From positions 1 through 31,416 of the IMG/VR virus record IMGVR_UViG_3300034106_004564: DNA of 31,416 nt; one strand, 5' to 3'. The translations under genes were made by a program, and so were the position numbers. How positions within the stretch are numbered: the stretch's first letter is position 1; each line of letters begins with the position of its first letter. A model generated the notes under the pieces. The model searched no databases. It was not told where the DNA came from and saw nothing but the letters and a program-made list of their open reading frames with translations. The DNA is from a virus. Below, piece by piece: positions 22,441-28,354 of this stretch.

Positions 22441-22704
22441 ATGACCGAAGCTGCTGTGTATAACAAGCTCCAGGATCTTCGCCTGCTTGCCAGGCGTGAT
22501 TCCACTCTCCGTTCACCCCAGGTGGATGCAGAATTGGAGCAGTTCCGCCTCCAGTTCTTCGCTGCTTTTGAGCAGTGGATGGATGGCATGCGTGAACTCG
22601 ATCTCACACCGTTCATTGTAACGGCTGATCGGATAATCACCGGGAACCGTGAGCTGCTTAAGTGGCTCAAGAATGAGATTGAGCAAGAAATCAATCTCGG
22701 CTGA
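22441..22704 (+). CDS. Small helical protein, unknown
   Basis: An 87-residue, mostly helical protein (MTEAAVYNKLQDLRLLARRD; ELEQFRLQFFAAFEQWMDGM) ending KWLKNEIEQEINLG. The ATG at 22441 follows a CA-rich leader without Shine-Dalgarno; the longer frame from 22393 would begin in the preceding RNA's flank. No membrane segment or family recognised. The stop TGA lies in a second folded RNA element. Confidence 0.65.
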   Translation: MTEAAVYNKLQDLRLLARRDSTLRSPQVDAELEQFRLQFFAAFEQWMDGMRELDLTPFIVTADRIITGNRELLKWLKNEIEQEINLG

Positions 22705-22746
22705 GCTGTAGACAGCCAGGGGAGGTGCAATTCCTCCCTCTCAGCA
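22700..22746 (+). ncRNA. Second tRNA-like 3' structure
   Basis: GCTGAG (22700-22705) pairs with CTCAGC (22740-22745), the same stem as the element 360 bases upstream. Inside are a small hairpin CTG-TAGA-CAG, a CCA linker and a T-arm-like hairpin GGGAGG-TGCAATT-CCTCCC with a 7-nt loop. It again contains the stop codon of the preceding gene. Shared stem sequence and loop size suggest one family; no CCA end. Confidence 0.5.
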
Positions 22747-22784
22747 TTTCATCAATAACAGCCTAAGAAATAGTTCTATTCAAT

Positions 22785-22800
22785 TTAACGATTACTTTAT
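22785..22800 (+). promoter_or_regulatory. Shared AT-rich element upstream of SSB
   Basis: TTAACGATTACTTTAT occurs here, 69 bases before the SSB start, and recurs with one change at 29885-29900. The upstream TAAGAAATAGTTC also resembles a stretch at 29249. In this AT-rich DNA the match could be chance, so promoter status is weak. Confidence 0.25.
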
Positions 22801-22868
22801 ATTTCCATACATTTAATTGCCCAATCGCAGCCTGGGCTTGGATGCTGCATGTCCTTTGAACAACGACC

Positions 22869-23285
22869 ATGTCTGCAGTCAACAACGGAACCATCGTCGG
22901 TACCATCGTGTCCGACATCAACCAGCGCACTCCTAACGATTCGCTGGCAATCACTGAGTTCCGAGTAGCACCGCTCGATAACAGGGAGCAAGACTCCCCA
23001 ATCCCTGTCACCGCTTACAACGGTGTCGGTGAGAACATCAAGCAGCGTTACAACAAAGGTGACACTGTCGCTCTGGATGTCCGCCTGCGCTACAACACTT
23101 GGCAAACGCCGGAAGGTGAGCCTCGCGGTCGCATGGAGGTGATTGTCACCTCTTCTACCACTGTCCGCCTCGGTCAAATCTCCACGGCACAACGGGCCGC
23201 AGAAGCTGCAGAGCAATCTGCAGTTGAATCAAAGTCCGTTGCCAGGAAGAAGGCTGAGCCGACTCTGGAGGAAGTTCCGTTCTGA
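22869..23285 (+). CDS. ssb: Single-stranded DNA-binding protein
   Basis: A 138-residue OB-fold protein. The start NNGTIVGTIVSDINQRTPND, then LAITEFRVAP and IPVTAYNGVGENIKQRYNKG followed by DTVALDVRLRYNTWQTPEGE, follows the SSB strand order, with the typical x-V-x-A-x-G pattern replaced by VTAYNGVGE. The tail after residue 110 is charged and ends with EEVPF, matching the acidic PF-ended tip of bacterial SSBs that recruits replication partners. It coats single-stranded DNA during phage replication. ATG at 22869 follows GAACAACGACC, without Shine-Dalgarno. A terminator or attenuator follows. Confidence 0.85.
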   Translation: MSAVNNGTIVGTIVSDINQRTPNDSLAITEFRVAPLDNREQDSPIPVTAYNGVGENIKQRYNKGDTVALDVRLRYNTWQTPEGEPRGRMEVIVTSSTTVRLGQISTAQRAAEAAEQSAVESKSVARKKAEPTLEEVPF

Positions 23286-23302
23286 TTGACGGTTACTTGA
23301 AA

Positions 23303-23356
23303 GGGAGTTATAAGTTGCGTTTCACACACTGAAACGGGAGTTATAACTCCTTTTTT
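23303..23356 (+). terminator. Terminator with competing stem after ssb
   Basis: GGAGT-TATA-ACTCC (23337-23350) followed by TTTTTT is an intrinsic terminator. A second hairpin GTTTCA-CACAC-TGAAAC lies just before it. An upstream copy of GGGAGTTATAA (23303-23313) can instead pair over ten bases with TTATAACTCC, which would break the terminator stem. Confidence 0.65.
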
Positions 23357-23416
23357 GTAGCCCTCATGGCAACAACACCCACTTACACCCGCTTCGACCA
23401 CTGCCGGTGAATCCTA

Positions 23417-23536
23417 ATGATTGGCTATAAACAAATCACAAAGTCTGAGTTTTACAAGCGAGGTGGATTCTCTAATTCACGCTGCGTCAGAACTCAACGT
23501 GGAAAATGCTGGGCCTATTTTTACAGAATCACCTGA
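23417..23536 (+). CDS. 39-residue basic protein
   Basis: A short frame MIGYKQITKSEFYKRGGFSN followed by a Cys/Arg/Tyr-rich end (RCVRTQRGKCWAYFYRIT). Aromatic and basic composition, even codon use and position between two terminators (23303-23356 and 23547-23565) argue for a real small gene. The fold looks like a small beta-hairpin with possible nucleic-acid contact, but no family is recognised. No Shine-Dalgarno upstream (CCGGTGAATCCTA). Confidence 0.5.
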   Translation: MIGYKQITKSEFYKRGGFSNSRCVRTQRGKCWAYFYRIT

Positions 23537-23546
23537 TTTCTGCACT

Positions 23547-23565
23547 AAGGGGCTTCGGCCCTTTT
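23547..23565 (+). terminator. UUCG-capped intrinsic terminator
   Basis: AAGGGGC, loop TTCG, GCCCTT with trailing T's form a 7-bp stem including one G-T pair, eleven bases after the 39-residue gene's stop. Confidence 0.7.
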
Positions 23566-23607
23566 CTGCAGGATTCAACATCCTGCTTCACTTTTGATTC
23601 CAACGCC

Positions 23608-23883
23608 ATGAAAATGATTCTTGATCAACAAGAAATTGACGATGCGTGCAATCTTTTCGATGTTAGCAAACAAGATTACCACTTGTCGGTAGACCCAGAA
23701 CTACCTCATGCAATTTATTTTCATTGGACTGCCACTGCTCAAGAACTAGCAAGGATGATTAAACAACAACTTGGATGTGTTGATGTAGATATTGAAGGTC
23801 AATGGACTGATCTTCAAGATGTCGAGGATCATTACACATTCAGCCGGCTAGTTCCTTGCCGCTACATCCTTACAACCACTTGA
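23608..23883 (+). CDS. Unknown 91-residue protein
   Basis: Starts at the ATG at 23608 (MKMILDQQEIDDACNLFDVS), 43 bases beyond a terminator; the frame from 23506 would run through that hairpin and is rejected. Acidic alpha/beta protein with ELPHAIYFHWTATAQELARM and a Cys-Val-Asp-Val strand (GCVDVDIEGQW). No family recognised; no membrane segment. The leader is CA-rich (TTCCAACGCC). Confidence 0.65.
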   Translation: MKMILDQQEIDDACNLFDVSKQDYHLSVDPELPHAIYFHWTATAQELARMIKQQLGCVDVDIEGQWTDLQDVEDHYTFSRLVPCRYILTTT

Positions 23884-23899
23884 TTTTTGCTTGTAAACT

Positions 23900-24109
23900 A
23901 TGTCTGCTATCAAGAACTGCACTGTTCTTGTTTGGAACAATTTGATTGACAGCTATCATCCTGATTCTGAATCTGCAAAGCAACGTGCAGCAACCATTGC
24001 TAGTCAATGGCGCATACACGTTGACTGCGGTTCAGATTGTCCCAGACCACATCTTGAAGTAATGAGTGCTGCTCAGTACATCAAGAACCAACACACCTTT
24101 GACTTCTGA
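23900..24109 (+). CDS. Unknown 69-residue protein
   Basis: MSAIKNCTVLVWNNLIDSYH followed by an Arg/Ala helix and a Cys/His-containing centre (HVDCGSDCPRPH), which may bind metal but has too few ligands to be sure. Ends KNQHTFDF. No family recognised. One base separates its stop from the next ATG. Confidence 0.6.
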   Translation: MSAIKNCTVLVWNNLIDSYHPDSESAKQRAATIASQWRIHVDCGSDCPRPHLEVMSAAQYIKNQHTFDF

Positions 24110-24110
24110 C

Positions 24111-24353
24111 ATGCGCAAACTTGTTTCTGCTGCAGCAATTGCTTCGATTGCTGCAATCACCTGGCAACGACTGAGTGATCAACAACGTCAATCTGTTGTT
24201 GATGCAGTAAAAGTTGGTAGACGCAAGCTTGCTAATTACGTTGCTCCTCAAGAAGATCTTGGAGATCTAACCAACTGCGTAGATCCGGAAATCCTGGGGA
24301 TACTTACAGTTGAACTCCAGAAAGAAGAGGAAGCTCAAACTAAATCTGAGTAG
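24111..24353 (+). CDS. Small protein with hydrophobic N terminus
   Basis: An 80-residue protein. MRKLVSAAAIASIAAITWQR reads as a short membrane anchor or signal-like helix. A basic helix (DQQRQSVVDAVKVGRRKLAN) and an acidic tail (ELQKEEEAQTKSE) follow. The plan resembles the membrane protein at 22111-22347, with orientation of parts reversed, but sequence identity is not evident. Its stop starts a terminator stem. Confidence 0.6.
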   Translation: MRKLVSAAAIASIAAITWQRLSDQQRQSVVDAVKVGRRKLANYVAPQEDLGDLTNCVDPEILGILTVELQKEEEAQTKSE

Positions 24354-24370
24354 GTTTTACCTGCTTTTTT
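24350..24370 (+). terminator. Intrinsic terminator
   Basis: GTAGG-TTTTA-CCTGC followed by TTTTTT. The stem begins at the stop codon of the preceding gene. Confidence 0.65.
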
Positions 24371-24394
24371 GTTCACCCACCACCACCACTAACC

Positions 24395-24625
24395 ATGCGC
24401 CAAGACACTTCGTTTCTGTACCGCAAAGAAGATAGTGGCTACCTAGTCACTATTCGTGGCGACTTTGCAGAAATGACCAAAGTTAACTGCAAACAACATC
24501 GATCCGAATACATCCGATTAGAAGCACCCATTGAAGTGATTCGAGATTCGGTCTCTAAACTCACTAAGCAAGGTTACAAGCTCTGCATCTCTCTTGATCT
24601 GGACTGGCGTAAGCTTGCTGCATGA
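24395..24625 (+). CDS. Unknown 76-residue protein
   Basis: A basic alpha/beta protein: MRQDTSFLYRKEDSGYLVTI, RGDFAEMTKVNCKQHR, then a helix (IEVIRDSVSKLTKQGYKLCI) and terminal strand with DLDWRKLAA. No family recognised. ATG follows CACCACCACTAACC, a CA-rich leader without Shine-Dalgarno. GC-rich hairpins follow the stop. Confidence 0.6.
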   Translation: MRQDTSFLYRKEDSGYLVTIRGDFAEMTKVNCKQHRSEYIRLEAPIEVIRDSVSKLTKQGYKLCISLDLDWRKLAA

Positions 24626-24659
24626 GGACGAAACCAGGGGGCTCCAGGGCTCTCTGGTC

Positions 24660-24677
24660 GGCCACTCAATAGTGGCC
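24660..24677 (+). terminator. Perfect 7-bp hairpin between small genes
   Basis: GGCCACT-CAAT-AGTGGCC, preceded by a second possible stem (CCAG to CTGG, about 24634-24656). No T-run follows; probably a 3'-end stabiliser or processing site. Confidence 0.5.
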
Positions 24678-24703
24678 CTGAAGAATCCTTTGCACCTAAC
24701 AGA

Positions 24704-24961
24704 ATGTCTCTTTCCAGAAAATTGATCAACACTTCTAGCAACCGCAAAGAAATTATCTGTATTTACACAGCAATTTCACTCGGTACTAGCATCGGTCTTC
24801 TTGCTTGCATTCTTTTAAACAATGTATTGAACAACCACGTTATGAGAACGTGCAATACAAAGTTGAATCAGATTGTCACGTTAAATACAGTCATAGGTGA
24901 CAGTTATGGCTGTGTTTCCAAGATGGTTCTTCATGGTCCTCCTGCTCCTCTGAAGCCGTGA
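24704..24961 (+). CDS. Small membrane protein
   Basis: An 85-residue protein with one clear span (IICIYTAISLGTSIGLLACI, about 17-36) flanked by basic residues at the N terminus (SLSRKLINTSSNRK). The remainder contains Cys and Thr/Asn. No family recognised. It ends in a GTGA overlap with the next gene. Confidence 0.6.
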   Translation: MSLSRKLINTSSNRKEIICIYTAISLGTSIGLLACILLNNVLNNHVMRTCNTKLNQIVTLNTVIGDSYGCVSKMVLHGPPAPLKP

Positions 24962-25233
24962 ACAGTCCTGACCACGAGCAACTTGCTCAAGAAGATATGG
25001 TTTTTCCTTGGCTTGCATCTGCTTCCATGTCTGACTATTCATTCCACGAACAGCAGCACACCGCTGATTATCTTGATGCCATGGCTGATCGTATATACGA
25101 ATTGGAAGAAGCCATGCGTGAAGCAGAACAAGATGGTTGGACAGGCGTTTTCAATGATGAAATATCAAATGAAGAACGCTACGCATGTGACCATTACAAC
25201 GAGAGGTATGTAATCCATGATCCACGAAACTAA
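24958..25233 (+). CDS. Unknown acidic protein
   Basis: A 91-residue acidic helical protein with GTG start overlapping the previous stop (GTGA); an ATG at 24997 (MVFPWLAS) is an alternative. The helix QQHTADYLDAMADRIYELEE and acidic NDEISNEERYACDHYNERYV are notable. No family recognised. Coupled translation with the membrane protein upstream. Confidence 0.6.
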   Translation: MNSPDHEQLAQEDMVFPWLASASMSDYSFHEQQHTADYLDAMADRIYELEEAMREAEQDGWTGVFNDEISNEERYACDHYNERYVIHDPRN

Positions 25234-25684
25234 TCGCCAGGTGTGGGATGAAGATCCAATCATCCTGCTAATCACTTTCCTGTCCATTGCAATCACACTC
25301 ATAGGAGAAGCAATCCAATGCGCACTTACCCTCCATACGCCAAAAGCGAAGTCGTCAGACGTTACATCAGTCTCTACCAGATGTACGAAGACTTCGAAAG
25401 CAAAGAGCCAACCACAGTCTGCCTCTACGAGTGCGGAATGTATTACGGTGGGCCTGAAGAAGGAGGTTGGTACTACGAACGTGGCTTCCCAGTCCGCACA
25501 GTCTGCGTCTTCAACAAAAAGCAGGCAATCAAAGAAGCCATCGACCTCGAAGCCTACGCCAGGTCGGAGATCGGTGAAGACACAGACTACCTCGGTTGGG
25601 CAACCTATCGGGTTTGCTACGACGACAAATACGCCACGTCGTATCCAGAAGTCCGGCCTCGCTATGAGTGACGGACAACAGTAA
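25217..25684 (+). CDS. Possible membrane protein overlapping two genes
   Basis: An ATG inside the end of the preceding gene opens MIHETNRQVWDEDPIILLIT with a good membrane span (ILLITFLSIAITLIGEAI). After about residue 40 the frame runs across the whole next gene as a Ser/Thr/Lys-rich sequence, the look of an out-of-frame translation. Either the N-terminal segment is the only meaningful part or the frame is chance. It fills the 84 bases otherwise unassigned between two genes. Confidence 0.25.
   Translation: MIHETNRQVWDEDPIILLITFLSIAITLIGEAIQCALTLHTPKAKSSDVTSVSTRCTKTSKAKSQPQSASTSAECITVGLKKEVGTTNVASQSAQSASSTKSRQSKKPSTSKPTPGRRSVKTQTTSVGQPIGFATTTNTPRRIQKSGLAMSDGQQ
25318..25671 (+). CDS. Phage protein with YYGGPEEGGW motif, unknown function
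   Basis: A 117-residue soluble protein starting MRTYPPYAKSEVVRRYISLY. The segment CGMYYGGPEEGGWYYERGFP is a motif I recall from many phage hypothetical proteins (G-G-P-E-E-G-G-W), function unknown to me. The rest is aromatic and charged (KKQAIKEAIDLEAYARSEIG). GGAG lies eleven bases before the ATG (GGAGAAGCAATCC). A strong terminator follows. Confidence 0.75.
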   Translation: MRTYPPYAKSEVVRRYISLYQMYEDFESKEPTTVCLYECGMYYGGPEEGGWYYERGFPVRTVCVFNKKQAIKEAIDLEAYARSEIGEDTDYLGWATYRVCYDDKYATSYPEVRPRYE

Positions 25685-25690
25685 ACATGT

Positions 25691-25735
25691 ACTACCCCGG
25701 AAATGAGTTAAACCACTCACGACCGGGGTAGTTTT
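25691..25735 (+). terminator. Long hairpin terminator, probably serving both strands
   Basis: ACTACCCCGG (25691-25700) pairs with CCGGGGTAGT (25723-25732), enclosing a second stem TGAGT/ACTCA, followed by T's. It lies between two convergent genes: the one ending at 25671 and the minus-strand small gene ending at 25735. Confidence 0.8.
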
Positions 25736-25875
25736 CAGTACATCTGTACTAACCCTGCTTTATTCTCTTGCTTTGCATCTACAACAGTTTGTTGAATCGC
25801 AACAAATTGCTTGTTTTGCTCGCGTTTCTGTGTACGCTTAAACGTGACTAGGTACGTCACAAGTGCCGGAGTCAT
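25735..25875 (-). CDS. 46-residue minus-strand protein within the rightward block
   Basis: Reads MTPALVTYLVTFKRTQKREQ followed by a Gln/Lys-rich helix (FVAIQQTVVDAKQENKAGL). A short hydrophobic N terminus then a basic amphipathic helix suggests membrane-surface association. GAGG lies eight bases before the ATG (TTGAGGACAGAGC), a better Shine-Dalgarno than most rightward genes have. It converges on the terminator at 25691-25735. No family recognised. Confidence 0.5.
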   Translation of the reverse strand: MTPALVTYLVTFKRTQKREQNKQFVAIQQTVVDAKQENKAGLVQMY

Positions 25876-25891
25876 GCTCTGTCCTCAATTC

Positions 25892-25907
25892 TGTAGCAAT
25901 TACTACA
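25892..25907. promoter_or_regulatory. Candidate operator between divergent genes
   Basis: TGTAG-CAATTA-CTACA is an inverted repeat with 5-bp arms in the 103-base region between the minus-strand small gene and the rightward gene starting at 25979. Such placement would suit control of both. Confidence 0.3.
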
Positions 25908-25978
25908 ATAGCAGACAAAGAGACAAGAGGTAGTTCAAGAGGATACAGTCAACAACTTCACTTTCACCACCACACACT

Positions 25979-26314
25979 ATGAGCCTTCCAAACGGCATCC
26001 TTTCAATCGAGAAAGTTTATCTCGATGAAGACGGAGACATTGTTGTCGAAGCAGTTATCGAAAATATGGGTAAGATAACCAGTCCTCAAACTCTGTATGA
26101 CATGGCAGAATATGCTCCAGGTCTCTGCAGAACGCACGTATACAAGGAAAGTGTTCCTCCAGGTATTGAAATTGAGGACAAAGAAGAAGTTCTGAAAGGT
26201 ATCATCGATCGTTACAACTTGTTGGTTCACCAAGAGTGGGAATCTGTTGACGTCGATGATTCAGATAAATGCCTGGATGACTACACTCCGTCCGAATCCA
26301 AAATGTTCTTTTGA
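25979..26314 (+). CDS. Unknown acidic protein
   Basis: A 111-residue acidic protein (MSLPNGILSIEKVYLDEDGD; VDVDDSDKCLDDYTPSESKM). N-terminal beta-strands, then helices including DKEEVLKGIIDRYNLLVHQE. High Asp/Glu resembles small phage proteins that mimic DNA or inhibit host enzymes, a speculation only. Leader CACCACCACACACT without Shine-Dalgarno. Confidence 0.65.
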   Translation: MSLPNGILSIEKVYLDEDGDIVVEAVIENMGKITSPQTLYDMAEYAPGLCRTHVYKESVPPGIEIEDKEEVLKGIIDRYNLLVHQEWESVDVDDSDKCLDDYTPSESKMFF

Positions 26315-26334
26315 TCTCAAACTGCATAAACACA

Positions 26335-26622
26335 ATGCCAAACTCACTTCAGTTCAACTCAGTTACACCTCGTCCTGTTCCTGATTGCATCCGGTTTTCT
26401 CTCATTAAAGAAGAATTGAATGCAATGCTTCAGCGCCAGGAGAAACTTCCTATTGACGTAGGAGATCATCATTTCATCAATCTTCTCGTTAATATTCTTG
26501 AGCAGATTGAAGAGTACGAAAACTATGAACCAAGTGATGAAGAAATCCTTGGTGAACCTCCTATCTCTGCTCATGAAAGATGGACCGCTGCTCACGCTGA
26601 GCACATAAAGCTCCACTCTTGA
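26335..26622 (+). CDS. Unknown acidic helical protein
   Basis: A 95-residue protein from the ATG at 26335 (MPNSLQFNSVTPRPVPDCIR); the frame from 26311 begins with TTG and is less likely. Helix (INLLVNILEQIEEYENYEPS) and His-containing end (HERWTAAHAEHIKLHS). No family recognised. Leader is CA-rich. Confidence 0.65.
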   Translation: MPNSLQFNSVTPRPVPDCIRFSLIKEELNAMLQRQEKLPIDVGDHHFINLLVNILEQIEEYENYEPSDEEILGEPPISAHERWTAAHAEHIKLHS

Positions 26623-26655
26623 CTAACTACAACAACTAACACACTCAACAACACC

Positions 26656-26838
26656 ATGAACTCTCTTACCCTCTTTGATAAAATCCATCTTGCAGAATGT
26701 GCAGCAAGACGTGCAAACATTCACTTCATGAACAATGAAAGATTTGACAGTGAATACGACACTGTCCGTCTTTGGAAAATGCACAACACTTACAACATGA
26801 AAGTGCAGAATACAGTAATCACTTACAACGCAAACTGA
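26656..26838 (+). CDS. Unknown 60-residue protein
   Basis: MNSLTLFDKIHLAECAARRA, then a polar helix and terminal strands (NMKVQNTVITYNAN). No family recognised. Leader CACTCAACAACACC has no Shine-Dalgarno. Two bases separate its stop from the next ATG. Confidence 0.6.
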   Translation: MNSLTLFDKIHLAECAARRANIHFMNNERFDSEYDTVRLWKMHNTYNMKVQNTVITYNAN

Positions 26839-26840
26839 TT

Positions 26841-27077
26841 ATGACACCAAAAGAATACCAACGGAACGCGCGTTTTAATTATTTAGCAAAGTATGATCAT
26901 TTTGCTAAACCAGATGACTTCATTGAAGTAACCGAATGGTACAACGGTGAAGGCTTTGATGTACAACTCAGCACCAGCGCTGGTGAACAACGTATGTCAT
27001 TTAGCTGGGGTGAATACCAAGCATTAAAAGCAACCCTTGGTGACTGGGCTGAAAACAATCTGGAGGATGAAGAATGA
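26841..27077 (+). CDS. Unknown 78-residue protein
   Basis: MTPKEYQRNARFNYLAKYDH, then DDFIEVTEWYNGEGFDVQLS and FSWGEYQALKATLGDW: a helix followed by an antiparallel beta sheet, common for phage small proteins with no known function. GGAGGATGA near its end provides the Shine-Dalgarno for the next gene, whose ATG overlaps this stop. Confidence 0.65.
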   Translation: MTPKEYQRNARFNYLAKYDHFAKPDDFIEVTEWYNGEGFDVQLSTSAGEQRMSFSWGEYQALKATLGDWAENNLEDEE

Positions 27078-27430
27078 CTAATCAACAACATCCCATCACC
27101 CCACCGCAGGAGCTGGTGGAGCAGTGGGTGGGCGGCGCCTACCTATCAGATGTGCACCACAACGAAGAAGATTTGGCGTACGAACAGTACATCGCTGCAC
27201 GTGCTGCCCAATGGGCTGCTGACCAGGAACTGGAGGCGTGCTGTGAGTGGCTGGAGCAAAACCAAGGGCGCTGGGAAATCCCCATGGCTCTGCGTGATGC
27301 CCGCCGCCCCAAGCCGCCGAGCTTGAAGAAGCATGCGCTGTCAGAAGTTGCTGCTGCTGTAGCAGGTGGCAACATCACGCCCGAACGTGGAGCAATTATC
27401 CGTGTAGCACTGGAGGCGCTTCCTGAATAA
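27074..27430 (+). CDS. Cyanobacterial/cyanophage-type small protein (HPITPPQELVEQW)
   Basis: A 118-residue protein starting MTNQQHPITPPQELVEQWVG, with AARAAQWAADQELEACCEWL, RDARRPKPPSLKKHALSEV and ending IRVALEALPE. From memory, this layout is common in hypothetical proteins of Synechococcus and its phages; function unknown to me. It is Ala/Glu/Trp-rich and helical. Strong Shine-Dalgarno (GGAGGA, seven bases upstream) in the coupled overlap. It is more G+C-rich than the preceding gene and begins a four-gene coupled run to 28523. Confidence 0.75.
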   Translation: MTNQQHPITPPQELVEQWVGGAYLSDVHHNEEDLAYEQYIAARAAQWAADQELEACCEWLEQNQGRWEIPMALRDARRPKPPSLKKHALSEVAAAVAGGNITPERGAIIRVALEALPE

Positions 27431-27681
27431 CTGAACTGTCGCCACAAGCGCAGGCGGTGCTGGATGCTGCTTTCTCTGCCTATTGGTCTGCCGAACAGGA
27501 GGCCCCCAACGACGAAGGGATGATTGCCGCCGCCGCCCTGCGAGCTGCTGCGGATCAGGTGGTGCCGGAGGAGCCGCTCCATTATGGAGATCAGCGCTGG
27601 ATGTTTGAGCGCGATGCCCGCCAGGCTTGCCGCAAGAAGTTCCTCGCCATCGCCGCCGAGCTAGAGGGTGGCAATGACTGA
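27427..27681 (+). CDS. Cyanobacterial-type small protein with a lost or unusual start codon
   Basis: The first usual start is GTG at 27457 (VLDAAFSAYW). Upstream in frame the sequence continues ATA ACT GAA CTG TCG CCA CAA GCG CAG GCG, reading (I)TELSPQAQA before VLDAAF, which looks like the natural N terminus of this family. In coupled genes of this run the start is ATGACT overlapping a TGA stop; here a G-to-A change would give ATAACT and a TAA stop. Centre and end (ALRAAADQVVPEEPL; FLAIAAELEGGND) also match a cyanophage/cyanobacterial hypothetical family from memory. The product may start at ATA, GTG or by reinitiation. Confidence 0.6.
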   Translation: MTELSPQAQAVLDAAFSAYWSAEQEAPNDEGMIAAAALRAAADQVVPEEPLHYGDQRWMFERDARQACRKKFLAIAAELEGGND

Positions 27682-28354
27682 CGCCATTATGCTTACCAAA
27701 AACACCAATCAACTTCGCCAACAAGTAGCAGCTCACGTTGCTGCTGACTCCATCGCTCAAGGCATTTACTGGGACGAAGGCAACAAACGCGGTTGCTTTA
27801 TTGGGTGCTTGGCGCACTCTGACGATCCAGAGATTAACGAGCAAACCTATGGCTTGCCTGTAATGGTGCAGCGTATTGCTGAGTCGATCTTTGAAGCGTT
27901 GCCTGCCTATGAAGCCGAAGCATTTTTTGCGGCATTGCCTGATGCGGTTGGTTGTGATGGCAAAGACTTAAGCAAAGTCGGCTGGCAGTTCTTGGCTGCT
28001 GAGCTGCGGGCACTGCCTGCGCAACCTGCTGAGATCCAGGTAGTTATTGATCCTGTTATTGCAGGTATGGATCTGCTTGCCAGTGGTCAGGAATGGGCTG
28101 ATGCTGCTGATGCTGCTGCTGCTGCTGCTGATGCTGCTGCTGATGCTGCTCGTGCTGCTGCTCGTGCTGCTCGTGCTGCTGCTGCTGATGCTGATGCTGC
28201 TGCTGATGCTGCTGCTGCTAATGCTGCTCGTGCTGCTTGGGATGCTGTTGCTTGGGCTGCTGATGCTGCTGCTGATGCTGCTCGTCGTCGGCAACGTGAC
28301 ACTCTGCTGGCTCTGATTAGCCAAGCGCCAGTAATGGAGGTAAGCAATGACTGA
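27674..28354 (+). CDS. Protein with long Ala-rich repeat tail
   Basis: A 226-residue protein from ATG 27674, overlapping the previous stop by eight bases. Residues 1-135 look folded (HVAADSIAQGIYWDEGNKRG; CFIGCLAHSDDP; FEALPAYEAEAFFAALPDAV). Residues about 142-205 are an Ala-dominated helix with Asp and Arg at intervals (DAAADAARAAARAARAAA). The run is encoded almost only by GCT, GAT and CGT. Such Ala/Asp/Arg stretches occur in cyanobacterial hypothetical proteins. The N-terminal domain is not recognised. Terminal MEVSND carries the GGAGG for the next gene. Confidence 0.7.
   Translation: MTDAIMLTKNTNQLRQQVAAHVAADSIAQGIYWDEGNKRGCFIGCLAHSDDPEINEQTYGLPVMVQRIAESIFEALPAYEAEAFFAALPDAVGCDGKDLSKVGWQFLAAELRALPAQPAEIQVVIDPVIAGMDLLASGQEWADAADAAAAAADAAADAARAAARAARAAAADADAAADAAAANAARAAWDAVAWAADAAADAARRRQRDTLLALISQAPVMEVSND
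28099..28290 (+). repeat. GCT-rich trinucleotide repeat tract
   Basis: About 190 bases built from GCT with interspersed GAT and CGT codons, encoding the Ala-rich tail of the surrounding gene. Unbroken GCT runs of four or more units suggest slippage-driven expansion. All reading frames on both strands remain open here, so overlapping ORFs are artefacts. Confidence 0.9.

Noticed and set aside
23367-23411. 14-codon frame MATTPTYTRFDHCR
   Set aside because: Too short to support; could be a leader peptide but nothing shows it.
28047-28316. Leu-rich (plus) and Ser- or Ala-rich (minus) frames
   Set aside because: All are shadows of the GCT repeat tract, open in every frame.
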